From Candidatus Ozemobacteraceae bacterium (lineage in GTDB: Bacteria; Muiribacteriota; Ozemobacteria; Ozemobacterales; Ozemobacteraceae): 64,000 bases of DNA. Below, one piece after another: positions 28,253 to 36,159 of the stretch. Below the pieces are notes generated by a model that was not told the origin of the DNA, ran no database searches, and was given only the letters and a program-made list of their open reading frames with translations. The number at the start of each line of letters is the position of its first letter. Position 1 is the stretch's first letter. Location: the NCBI GenBank assembly GCA_035373905.1, contig DAOSOK010000011.1:61554-125553 (forward strand), in the 5' to 3' direction. Both the position numbers and the translations under genes were made by a program.

Positions 28253-28990
28253 ATGCAGGATTCTGAAACTGTGACTCCGCTGTATTCGGTCATCGTTCCG
28301 GCCTATAACGAGGAAAAGCTGCTGCCGGCCTGCCTGGCGGCGGTGAACGCGGCCATGGCCGGGGTGCCGTGGCCCGGCGAGGTCATCGTTGTGGACAACA
28401 ACTCCCGCGACAGGACCTCCGAGGTCGCCCGCGAACGCGGCGCGCGCGTCGTCTTCGAGCCCGTCAACCAGATCTCTCGCGCGCGAAACGCCGGGGCCCG
28501 GGCGGCGCGCGGCCGGTATCTCCTCTTCATCGACGCCGACACGTTCGTGAGCGGACCTCTGCTCGCCGCGGCCCTCGACGCCATGCACGAGAAGGGCTGG
28601 AGCGGCGGCGGCGCCATGGTCACGTTCGACAGGCCGATGAACCTTTTCTACAGGAAGCTTCTCGAATTGTGGTCGGCGATTTCCCGCAGTTTCTCGCTTG
28701 CGGCCGGCTGCTTTCTCTTTTGCCGCGCCGATGCCTTCGCCGATACGGGCGGTTTTTCAGAAAAAGTGTATGCAAGTGAGGAAATCTGGTTTTCACGACG
28801 GCTCGTTCGCTGGGGAAAACAGCATCGGATGCCTTTCCGGATCATCTCCTCTCCGAACATCGAGACATCCGGCCGCAAGATGGAGAGCCTTCCGAGAATG
28901 CTTCTCGTTCTGCTCACCTTCATTCTGTGCCCGTTCGCGCCCAGGTTCAGGGCGACCAGCTGGTTCTGGTACCACCGCCAGGATTCCTGA
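28253..28990 (+). CDS. Family 2 glycosyltransferase
   Basis: 245 aa GT-A fold enzyme. Visible: YSVIVPAYNEEKLLPACL at the N-terminus, the nucleotide-sugar binding VIVVDNNSRDRTSEVA, ARNAGARAARGRYLLFIDADTFV with the metal-binding DAD, and a short C-terminal hydrophobic stretch (MLLVLLTFILCPFAP) that may attach it to the membrane. Sugar and acceptor are unknown. The start at 28253 is preferred because the only recognisable promoter box overlaps the earlier in-frame ATG at 28244. No other sugar genes adjoin it. Confidence 0.88.
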   Translation: MQDSETVTPLYSVIVPAYNEEKLLPACLAAVNAAMAGVPWPGEVIVVDNNSRDRTSEVARERGARVVFEPVNQISRARNAGARAARGRYLLFIDADTFVSGPLLAAALDAMHEKGWSGGGAMVTFDRPMNLFYRKLLELWSAISRSFSLAAGCFLFCRADAFADTGGFSEKVYASEEIWFSRRLVRWGKQHRMPFRIISSPNIETSGRKMESLPRMLLVLLTFILCPFAPRFRATSWFWYHRQDS

Positions 28991-29159
28991 ATTCCGAGGG
29001 GAATGAGCCGGGGCGGTCATTCCGCCGACATCGCTGATTTTGAGGTTGCGAAAAGAATTCCCCTGCCTGAAAAAATATCCGTTAAGAAATTCATGCTTCG
29101 TGCCGATGAGGCCGAGGTGACTCAGTGTGTCCGGCGAACCGGACAGCAAGGAGCGAGGC

Positions 29160-30587
29160 ATGAGCAGAAACACCGCGATATTGGCCCTGGCTGCGTCTCT
29201 GCTGGCTCTGCCCGCGGGCGCGCAGGAATACCTGCAGCCCGAGGTCCAGAATCAGTTGAAGCAGTCGGGGTTCAGTAGTTCCTTCATCTCCAGCGTCAGG
29301 CGGCAACCGGTCAGCCCGTACCGGCGCGTCGCCGATGCCAGCCCCGCCATGGGCCAGGCCGGTTCCCTGCCGGCGATCACGACGTCCGTTCCATCGTCGG
29401 CTGACGCGACTGGTGCGGCCCTGCCCCCCGTGAGCGCGTCCGCTCTCTCTCCAGCTGCCGGGAGCTCCGACACGGGAGGGAGCGCCATCACGCCGGCTTC
29501 CGCAAAGAGCGGCGTGAAGAAAAAGGCGAAAAAAGCGAAGCCGAAGAAACGCTCTTCCGCTCCGATCGTTTCCAGCAGTTCCGATACGATGATCACCCCG
29601 GCACCGGCGCCGGTCATGCCGGTTCCGGCTCCCTACGCGAATCAGCCGGCTCCGCTTCCCTCCATCCGGTCGACCGATCAGGAGATCTATTCGCAGGAAC
29701 CCCTGAGGTTGCCTCCCGTGTCCAGTCTGCCCGACCCGTCACGAACGACCCTGCCGCCCGTCAGCCGCGACGCGATGATGACGGCCCCCCTGGGCGAAGC
29801 CGTGACCCGCGTGCTGGCCTGCAACATGATGGGTCTGACCGGCCTGTTCACCACCACGTCGGCCGACGTCAGCAAGGAAGGCTCGTTCAAGATGGGCTTC
29901 CATTCGAGCTGGTTCACCCTCGACCGCGTCTACGACCGCGTCCTGGCGAGCGGCGAAAGCGGCGACCTGCTCGAGATTCCGCTGTTCTTCAATTATTCGG
30001 TGACGAACGACCTCGAGTTCGCGTTCTCGATGCCGATTCTCAACTACACCATCAAGTCCCGCATCCTCTGGTCGAAGGATTTCCGCGAATCCGGAAGCGG
30101 TGACTCGAAACTCGCGTTCAAATACCGCGTGTTCGATAATCCCCAGTATCAAACGCGCGGCGCGTTCGGCCTCGGGTTCAAGTTCCCCACCGGCAGCGAC
30201 GCCAAGGGGCTGGGAACCGGCAAGACCGACTTCGAGGTCTACACGGCCTTCAGCAAGAACTTCGAGCGCGTCATCGCCCACCTGAACCTGGGCTACGTGA
30301 TGACCGGCGACCCGAACACCCAGTTCTACCCCGACGGACTTGCCGATATCTTTTACTATAATATCGGCCTCGAATACCCGCACACCAACAACGTCACCGT
30401 CATGGCCGAAGTGAACGGCCAGGACTGGGGCGCGGAAGGCCTGAAGATCGACGTGACCCCCGGCCTGCGCTACACACCGACCGAGAACTTCGCGTTCGAG
30501 GTCGGCGTGCCCGTCGCCGTCACGAACGACCAGCGGTATGGCTACAACTATAGAGTCGTCTTCGGGGTGACGACCTTCTTCCGCTGA
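29160..30587 (+). CDS. Outer-membrane beta-barrel protein with Pro/Ala-rich N-terminal region
   Basis: 475 aa. Signal peptide MSRNTAILALAASLLALPAGA with a type I cleavage site before QEYLQ, a disordered region rich in Ala, Pro and Ser with a Lys-rich patch (KKKAKKAKPKKR), then about 270 residues of alternating aromatic strands (LEFAFSMPILNYTIKS, GAFGLGFKFPTGSDAKG, FAFEVGVPVAVTNDQRYG) ending in FGVTTFFR, typical of an outer-membrane barrel of the MetA-pathway-like or DUF3187 type. AAGGAG lies 7 bases before the ATG at 29160. It indicates a diderm cell. Its cargo is unknown. A strong terminator follows. Confidence 0.8.
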   Translation: MSRNTAILALAASLLALPAGAQEYLQPEVQNQLKQSGFSSSFISSVRRQPVSPYRRVADASPAMGQAGSLPAITTSVPSSADATGAALPPVSASALSPAAGSSDTGGSAITPASAKSGVKKKAKKAKPKKRSSAPIVSSSSDTMITPAPAPVMPVPAPYANQPAPLPSIRSTDQEIYSQEPLRLPPVSSLPDPSRTTLPPVSRDAMMTAPLGEAVTRVLACNMMGLTGLFTTTSADVSKEGSFKMGFHSSWFTLDRVYDRVLASGESGDLLEIPLFFNYSVTNDLEFAFSMPILNYTIKSRILWSKDFRESGSGDSKLAFKYRVFDNPQYQTRGAFGLGFKFPTGSDAKGLGTGKTDFEVYTAFSKNFERVIAHLNLGYVMTGDPNTQFYPDGLADIFYYNIGLEYPHTNNVTVMAEVNGQDWGAEGLKIDVTPGLRYTPTENFAFEVGVPVAVTNDQRYGYNYRVVFGVTTFFR

Positions 30588-30606
30588 TCCATGCCGGAAA
30601 AACTCG

Positions 30607-30648
30607 AGCGCCGGCGAAGCCGATAGGCTTCGCCGGCGCTGCGTTTTG
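30607..30648 (+). terminator. Rho-independent terminator after the outer-membrane protein gene
   Basis: A 15-bp perfect stem (30607-30621 with 30626-30640) and a GATA tetraloop, followed by GCGTTTTG. It separates the gene from the convergent CapA-like gene. Confidence 0.85.
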
Positions 30649-30678
30649 ACGCGGAAACACGCTTGTCATGAAACGGTG

Positions 30679-31548
30679 TCATCGCGCTGATGTGTTTCGA
30701 GCGAGTGAAGGGGACATGACGTTCGGCTGATGCGTGACGGGTTGCATGTGGATGGCATGCGTTTCCCACGCGAGCGGAACCCCGGCCCATACGTGAACTC
30801 TGACGAGGAGTCCGTAACAATCAGGCTTGCGGGAGCGGTCGAACAGGACGCTTCCGAGGGAGTGAAAGACGGGGCGCCCGCCAATGCTCCCGCCAGACTT
30901 GATCCGATGCGGATGGTGTCCGAACACGCCGGCCGCGCCCGCATCGATCAGGGCCTTGGCGAAGCTCCGTTCTGCCGGCGAGACATACTCTGTGTCCTCG
31001 ATGCCGACGTGCAGGAAAACGAACGTCAGGTTTTCGCGCGAGTCGCTCGCGACCTGGTTCACGAGGTTCCGATACCGCCTGCCGCCCGGTGGGGAGCCCG
31101 TGAGATCGGCGGCAAGAATCACGATCGGTATGCCTTTGATCAGAAACTCGTGACGGCCGGCGAATCCCGTGAGTCCGATTGCCGAAAGCTCCGCGATCGT
31201 GCGCTCGAGGCTGCCGGGGCCGCCGTCCCGGGCATGGTTGTTCGCCAGCCCGAAGGCGGAAAAGCCGCTCTGCGGCAGACAATTCAGCGCTTCCGCGTCG
31301 AAGGAAAGATCGTGGCGCATCGTTTTGGAGGATGTTCCGACACCGGTTTTCACCGAGCCTTCCAGGTTCGAGACGGCCAGATCGGCGGTGCGCAGATGCT
31401 CCCTGAGCGACGAGAAATACCGGTCGGCCCCGATCGATTCGATGCGTCGCGGAATCTCACGGCCGAGCGCAAGATCGCCCGCGAATTCGATCCTCAGCCA
31501 GAGATGGTCGACGAGCCCGAGCAGCAACCAGATCAGCCACGGGCTCAT
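30679..31548 (-). CDS. CapA-family metallophosphatase-like protein
   Basis: 289 aa. An N-terminal hydrophobic segment (PWLIWLLLGLVDHLWL) precedes a calcineurin-like CapA/PgsA fold: FAGDLALGREI (first metal-binding Asp), ADLAVSNLEGSV, FGLANNHARDGG and GVFGHHPHRIKSG with the metal-binding His residues. The typical CapA GD...D, NxExxx, NNHxxD and HxH motifs are all there. Named for a poly-gamma-glutamate synthesis protein, but no pgs/cap partners adjoin it, so a phosphoesterase role in the envelope is as likely. It has no good ribosome-binding site. Confidence 0.85.
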   Translation of the reverse strand: MSPWLIWLLLGLVDHLWLRIEFAGDLALGREIPRRIESIGADRYFSSLREHLRTADLAVSNLEGSVKTGVGTSSKTMRHDLSFDAEALNCLPQSGFSAFGLANNHARDGGPGSLERTIAELSAIGLTGFAGRHEFLIKGIPIVILAADLTGSPPGGRRYRNLVNQVASDSRENLTFVFLHVGIEDTEYVSPAERSFAKALIDAGAAGVFGHHPHRIKSGGSIGGRPVFHSLGSVLFDRSRKPDCYGLLVRVHVWAGVPLAWETHAIHMQPVTHQPNVMSPSLARNTSAR

Positions 31549-31583
31549 GGAAACAGGCGGGTTGAATGAATAGAAGATGCTAT

Positions 31584-31612
31584 GTAGGGGCGGGTTTCAA
31601 AGCCGCCCCTAC
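31584..31612. repeat. GTAGGGGCGGGTTT-type palindromic repeat, copy 1
   Basis: A near-perfect palindrome (GTAGGGGCGG...CCGCCCCTAC) between two minus-strand genes. Related copies are at 48967-48997 and 58014-58036. Confidence 0.7.
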
Positions 31613-31623
31613 GGAAACGCTGG

Positions 31624-34600
31624 TCAGTTGTCCCCGCCCGAAACATCCTCTTCCTCATACCAGCCATCCTTGAAATCCAGTTTTGTGGCGTCACCCGAAA
31701 GATACGAGGAAGTCCAGCCGGGCGGGGGAGGGGCTTTCCCGTCGCGCATCATCTTCCGCCAGTCTTCGTCCGACAGACGGTTCGAGACCGGTTGTTCGAA
31801 CTCGTAGAACGAGAAGATGCCGCCCCGGTGCAGGCGCTCGCCGCGGGGGCCGTTGCACCTGACCCACAGCTCGAACACGCGGCCGATCGCGACCTCGAGA
31901 CAGGTGCCGTCGCCGTTGAACACGTCGGCGATGAGCGACGTCTCTTCCTGCACGAAGTTGTAAAACTCCTTGTCGGGCCTGATCAGGGCGATCGTCAGGT
32001 GCTCGCACCAGACGCCGAACCTCCACAGCTTCTCATGCTCGGCGGGCGTGAGGGGCTGACCGGCGGCCTGTTTCGCGGCGCAGGTTTCCATGAGCGAGAG
32101 GAGCTCGATCATCTTCAACGTCAGGCCCTTGGAGGTGAGCGGGAAGATCTCGTCGTAGTCCTGGTCCGAGTCCTCGTCGCGTTCGTTCTTCGGCAGGTAT
32201 CCCTGCGCCGACAGCCTTCCGAACAGTTCGACCGTCAGCCGGCGAAGGCCGCCGAACACCTCCGGATACGGATCGACGGCGACCGACGGCAGGCGGCGGA
32301 TCATCCAGTCCTCGATCTCGCCGCCCTCGCCGGCTTCGGCCCCGCCCATCTTGTTATACAACAGGGTGTCGTGCCGGAGGGTGACGAGGCTTCCGAGCGC
32401 TGCCGTGAGCAGGCGGTCGGTCCAGGCGTCGCTGCCCGTGTGCTCGAGAGCCGTTCGCCCGTTGTCCTTCAGCAGATCGGCGAACCCCTTCAACCACCTT
32501 CTGTAGGCGCTTCGTTCCCAGTCGCCGGCCGAAAGGGCGCTGACGGCTTGTCTCGCCTCGGCAAGCGACTCACGGTAGTTCTCGTATCGGTTCTCCTTGT
32601 AGAAGTCGACCAGGAGCTTCTCCGCACGGTCCGAGCCGAGGGCGGCCATCACGTCGAGCAGTTTCGGGAGAAGCCGTTTGTTCGCGTCCGTGCCGACGGC
32701 CCGATACACGAGGCGCTGCATGACTTCGCTGTCCAGCGTCACCCGCTGTGGGAAAAAGACGACCTGCACGCCCGACAACGGGTTCAGGCGTGGCTTCGGC
32801 CAGGCGGCAAGCCTGTCGAACAGAAGCTTTTGAAACTCCTCGTCCGACGGGGCTTTCGATGTCGGCGGAACGCGAATCCCCTGCAGAAGGCCGCGCAGGT
32901 CGGTGATGCCGATGTCCTCCGACTCCCCGACCAGATACGACAGCGGTCGGCAGATCGATTCGACGGCTTCGATGACCGGCTTCCCATCGACCTTCGCGTT
33001 CGCGGCGATGCCCACGAGAGCCGCGATCGCCGGGAGATCAGGGCCGGGGCTCCTGCCGTCGTCGGCGAAGACCTTCAGGGAAAGCTGGGACAGCGCCATC
33101 ATGACCCTGAAATAACCCTGCAGCCGCGGGTCTTTCTCGTAATGTCCGCGAACCTTGAACTGGCTGAAGTCGACGTTCCTGCCCAGGACCTTCGATTCCG
33201 AGGGGCCGCTCGCGGCGAAGATGCTCCGAAGATCCGCCGCTATGGAATCGCGGATCGTCGCGGGGAGCTGCTTCGCGGCTTTCAGGGCGCCGTCGAGCGT
33301 CTCGTTCGACAGAAGGGCCGCGATCTCGAAGACGCCCTGGATTTTCGCGATCTGGGCCCGGCTCTCGCCTGAAGCGCTCTCGGCGGCCTTGCGCGCGGAG
33401 ACGGCCATCGCTCGGTTGATCGCCGTGATGCGGTCCAGGAAGACGCTTCTCTCGAGCTGCTTGAGAATGAAATCGTAATACAGGTGGAACAGGAACCATA
33501 CCGTATCGACCGTTATATAACTGTCGAGCCAGTGATACCGGTTGCCTTCGTAGACTTCGAAAAACTGCCGGTAGGTGGCGGGGCGGCCGACGAACCGCTG
33601 CGAACGGATCATGTCGAGAGCGGGGGTGGCCAGGTCGATCCGGGGATGGCTCATGTTTCCGGTGAACCAGAGCGGATCTGGCGGCTCGAGGCCGATGCAC
33701 AGCCGATGTTCGCCGTTTTGTTTCTCGATCCACGCGAGCCGGCGGTTCAGGTGGTCGGCGGCGATTTTCGACACACGGTTCACCGGGCCGAAGGAGACGT
33801 TTGTCCTGGTCCGGATGTCATAGGCGCCGGGCACTTTCGACCCGGACACGAAGAGGTGAACGAAATCGGGGGCCCAGCTGATATCCCGCAGGCCCGCCGT
33901 GCCCTCGTGCATGGTCGTCTTCATCGGGGGGAGCTCGATCCCGATCTGCTGCCGCTCCTGGTCCATGTTGCAGTAGACGGCGCTGCACAGCCCCTCGGGG
34001 CCGGCCACGAAAAGCGTGTCAGGCTCGCCTTTGAGAGCGAGTTCCGTCCAGGCGCCTGGAATGAGCGTCACGATCATCGAGCCATCGGCCTGTTTCCGGA
34101 TGCAGTTCTTGACCTTGACGTCGCCCTGGGGAAACTGCAGATACTCGACAAGCCCCGGCGTCGGCTGCCCGTCCGACCGAATCGAGCAGAGATTCCCGGA
34201 ACCGCCCTTCCCCTGGAGGAAAAATAATTTATCATATAATACCGTGTCATCATCGGCTGCGGCGAACTGCGCGCGGGCGCATTCGACACGGAATTCGTCC
34301 TCGGGCGTTGTCGTGATGTTCCTCGAACTGCCCGAAGCAACGGAAAACGCTTTGAGATCGTAGTTTCCGGCAGTGTCGGAACAGTAATACACGGTCTGCC
34401 CGTCTGGGGAAAAAGAGGGAGAGACAGCGTTTCCCTTTTCGCTGACGAGCTGTTTCGCGGCCTTGTGCGCGAATTCATACAGCCAGATGGAGCGCCGGCC
34501 CTCGGCGTTCAGGGTGAAGGCGATCGCGGAGCCGTCGGGCGAGAAAACCGGGTCGGCGATCTCGCCCGGATTGCGGAAAAGCACCTCTTCGGCGGCCGAT

Positions 34601-34668
34601 ACTCCGGTGCAGGTGGCGAGACACACGATGATGCCGAGCAGGAATGCCGGCAGGAACGATCGCTTCAT
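31624..34668 (-). CDS. Secreted DUF3160 protein with N-terminal beta-propeller repeats
   Basis: 1,014 aa. Signal peptide MKRSFLPAFLLGIIVCLATCTGVSAAEE, then TolB/PD40-like propeller blades (DPVFSPDGSAIAFTLNAEGR, VSPSFSPDGQTVYYCSD) over about residues 30-330, then a long helical region typical of DUF3160 (RFVGRPATYRQFFEVYEGNRYHW, and the conserved end with DVFNGDGTCLEVAIGRVFELWV). The function of DUF3160 is not known to me; such proteins are exported and often occur in lineages with complex envelopes. The start at 34668 overlaps the stop of the upstream gene by four bases (ATGA), which fixes the start and suggests coupled expression. Confidence 0.85.
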   Translation of the reverse strand: MKRSFLPAFLLGIIVCLATCTGVSAAEEVLFRNPGEIADPVFSPDGSAIAFTLNAEGRRSIWLYEFAHKAAKQLVSEKGNAVSPSFSPDGQTVYYCSDTAGNYDLKAFSVASGSSRNITTTPEDEFRVECARAQFAAADDDTVLYDKLFFLQGKGGSGNLCSIRSDGQPTPGLVEYLQFPQGDVKVKNCIRKQADGSMIVTLIPGAWTELALKGEPDTLFVAGPEGLCSAVYCNMDQERQQIGIELPPMKTTMHEGTAGLRDISWAPDFVHLFVSGSKVPGAYDIRTRTNVSFGPVNRVSKIAADHLNRRLAWIEKQNGEHRLCIGLEPPDPLWFTGNMSHPRIDLATPALDMIRSQRFVGRPATYRQFFEVYEGNRYHWLDSYITVDTVWFLFHLYYDFILKQLERSVFLDRITAINRAMAVSARKAAESASGESRAQIAKIQGVFEIAALLSNETLDGALKAAKQLPATIRDSIAADLRSIFAASGPSESKVLGRNVDFSQFKVRGHYEKDPRLQGYFRVMMALSQLSLKVFADDGRSPGPDLPAIAALVGIAANAKVDGKPVIEAVESICRPLSYLVGESEDIGITDLRGLLQGIRVPPTSKAPSDEEFQKLLFDRLAAWPKPRLNPLSGVQVVFFPQRVTLDSEVMQRLVYRAVGTDANKRLLPKLLDVMAALGSDRAEKLLVDFYKENRYENYRESLAEARQAVSALSAGDWERSAYRRWLKGFADLLKDNGRTALEHTGSDAWTDRLLTAALGSLVTLRHDTLLYNKMGGAEAGEGGEIEDWMIRRLPSVAVDPYPEVFGGLRRLTVELFGRLSAQGYLPKNERDEDSDQDYDEIFPLTSKGLTLKMIELLSLMETCAAKQAAGQPLTPAEHEKLWRFGVWCEHLTIALIRPDKEFYNFVQEETSLIADVFNGDGTCLEVAIGRVFELWVRCNGPRGERLHRGGIFSFYEFEQPVSNRLSDEDWRKMMRDGKAPPPPGWTSSYLSGDATKLDFKDGWYEEEDVSGGDN

Positions 34669-35231
34669 GGCGTCGGGTCCTCCCTTGAAGATACTGTCCT
34701 GAAGCCGAAAGTATACCACAGATACTCGGATGTCACCTTCCTCCCGTACCGCCGTTCGACGGCCCTCAGCCCCGGCCTGCCCCGAACGGAGACGACGTTG
34801 AAATCGTCGAGCACGAACGAGAGGCGGGATCCGAGCCAGAGCGGCGGAAAATCCGGGTGCCGGGATTCATAGACATATACCCGCTTCCAGACCCGGCCCC
34901 GGATGGTTCGTTCGACGCCGGCGATCAGGTCATCCGTGCCGTTTCCGTCGATATCCGCAAGGAGAAGTTTGAACAGCGGCGGCGTCAACCGCCCAGCAAG
35001 AGGAGTGCCGCCCGGTCTTGCCCGTTCGATCAGCAGAACGTTCAGGCTGTCGTTCGATACGCCGCTGTCGACGGCTTCAAACCAGCGGCCGTGGGGGGAA
35101 GCGCCGGATGTGCCGAAGGTTTTCGGGAAATACCAGACACGACGGTTCACGAAACCGCCGTCTTCGGACGGGATGGCCGCCGCCCAGAACAGCAACCAGG
35201 CGAGCCACCAGTGAAGCGTGGAAATCACCAT
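34665..35231 (-). CDS. Small secreted FG-GAP/VCBS-like protein
   Basis: 188 aa. An N-terminal signal sequence (STLHWWLAWLLFWAAA) is followed by beta-rich sequence with one Ca2+-loop-like motif, LLLADIDGNGTDDLIAGVE, characteristic of FG-GAP repeats, and further strands (VWKRVYVYESRHPDFPPLWLG). It is too short for a full propeller and may be a fragment or partner that combines with the DUF3160 propeller protein, whose start codon overlaps its stop (ATGA). Divergent from the beta-lactamase-like gene, with 78 bases between. Confidence 0.7.
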   Translation of the reverse strand: MVISTLHWWLAWLLFWAAAIPSEDGGFVNRRVWYFPKTFGTSGASPHGRWFEAVDSGVSNDSLNVLLIERARPGGTPLAGRLTPPLFKLLLADIDGNGTDDLIAGVERTIRGRVWKRVYVYESRHPDFPPLWLGSRLSFVLDDFNVVSVRGRPGLRAVERRYGRKVTSEYLWYTFGFRTVSSREDPTP

Positions 35232-35309
35232 GACTGGTAGTATAGTGTAATTCGACAACCCCTGCCCGGCGGCGGTAGTTTTACATGGAACGACCGATGC
35301 GATGGAGAA

Positions 35310-36155
35310 ATGATGAAACGGAAGAGTCTCGGTTGGCCCGGCTTGATGATGGCCCTGCTCGTGCTGGCCGATAGCCTGGTCGGCGGAGCTGTTCCCTGCG
35401 TTCTCGCAGCCGCGGGATCGAAGGCCGGGCTGAAAAAAGGGATCATCCTCGAATCCGTCGCGACCGGACCGGTTCGCATCGTTGGCGGCGATTCCGAGCT
35501 GGCGACGTGCCGGGCATGCCCGGCTTCCGTGTTCAAGCTGGTCATCGCCTGGGCCGGGCTGGAGACTGGCGTGCTGCGGCCCGACACCAGGATTCCCTGT
35601 CGGGAAGATCGTATAGCGACTGGTATATGCGAGCTCGGCCTTCGGGATGCCCTGCTGCGTTCGAGCAATGCGTTTTTCGAGACCGTCTCCGGACGCATCG
35701 GGCGCGAAAAACTGACCGAATATGCCGCCAGGAGCGGGATCCTGGACGGATCCGTTCCCGAGCATTGGCTGAGGGGGGGGACGAACGCCGCCGTCTGGGG
35801 CGGTGACCTGCTCGTCACTCCCTCCCGGGTTCATGACATGATGGTTCGACTTGCCAATGGAACATTCGCCTCGCCGGGAACGAACGAACCCCTCGTTTCC
35901 GCGATCGAATGGCCCTGTGATATCCCTGGCATGCGGATCTTCGGAAAGTCGGGAACGATGCGCGGCGCGGTGTGGTTCGCCGGGTTCGCCCGGGAACCGG
36001 ATGGCCGGCCCCGCACGGTGACGGTTTTTCTCAAAGGCGGCCTTCCCAGAAAGTCCGAGGCGGCCTCGTTGTTTTTCGGCCGGTTTGGAATGAAACCGCC
36101 GGTCCTGCCTTTCCTGGAAGGCATTGACAAACGAGTTCCTCCGGGGGGAAAGTGA
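35310..36155 (+). CDS. Class D beta-lactamase/penicillin-binding-like serine enzyme
   Basis: 281 aa. Signal peptide (ALLVLADSLVGGAVPCVLAAA) then a transpeptidase fold with the three motifs: SxxK in CPASVFKLVIAWAGLE, SxN in LLRSSNAFFETVSG and KSG in IFGKSGTMRGAVWFAGF. The class D (OXA/BlaR sensor) layout is suggested by the short length and by RIPCREDRIATG...LRDALLRSSN. It could hydrolyse beta-lactams or be a peptidoglycan-sensing or transpeptidase homologue; sequence alone does not decide. Starts at 35310 or 35313 (GGAG upstream of both). The next gene begins 4 bases after its stop, so the two are probably co-transcribed. Confidence 0.82.
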   Translation: MMKRKSLGWPGLMMALLVLADSLVGGAVPCVLAAAGSKAGLKKGIILESVATGPVRIVGGDSELATCRACPASVFKLVIAWAGLETGVLRPDTRIPCREDRIATGICELGLRDALLRSSNAFFETVSGRIGREKLTEYAARSGILDGSVPEHWLRGGTNAAVWGGDLLVTPSRVHDMMVRLANGTFASPGTNEPLVSAIEWPCDIPGMRIFGKSGTMRGAVWFAGFAREPDGRPRTVTVFLKGGLPRKSEAASLFFGRFGMKPPVLPFLEGIDKRVPPGGK

Positions 36156-36159
36156 TCTC

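Noticed and set aside
29003..29159. A small gene upstream of the outer-membrane protein
   Set aside because: The short frame has no ribosome-binding site and its sequence overlaps the true start region; nothing supportable is there.
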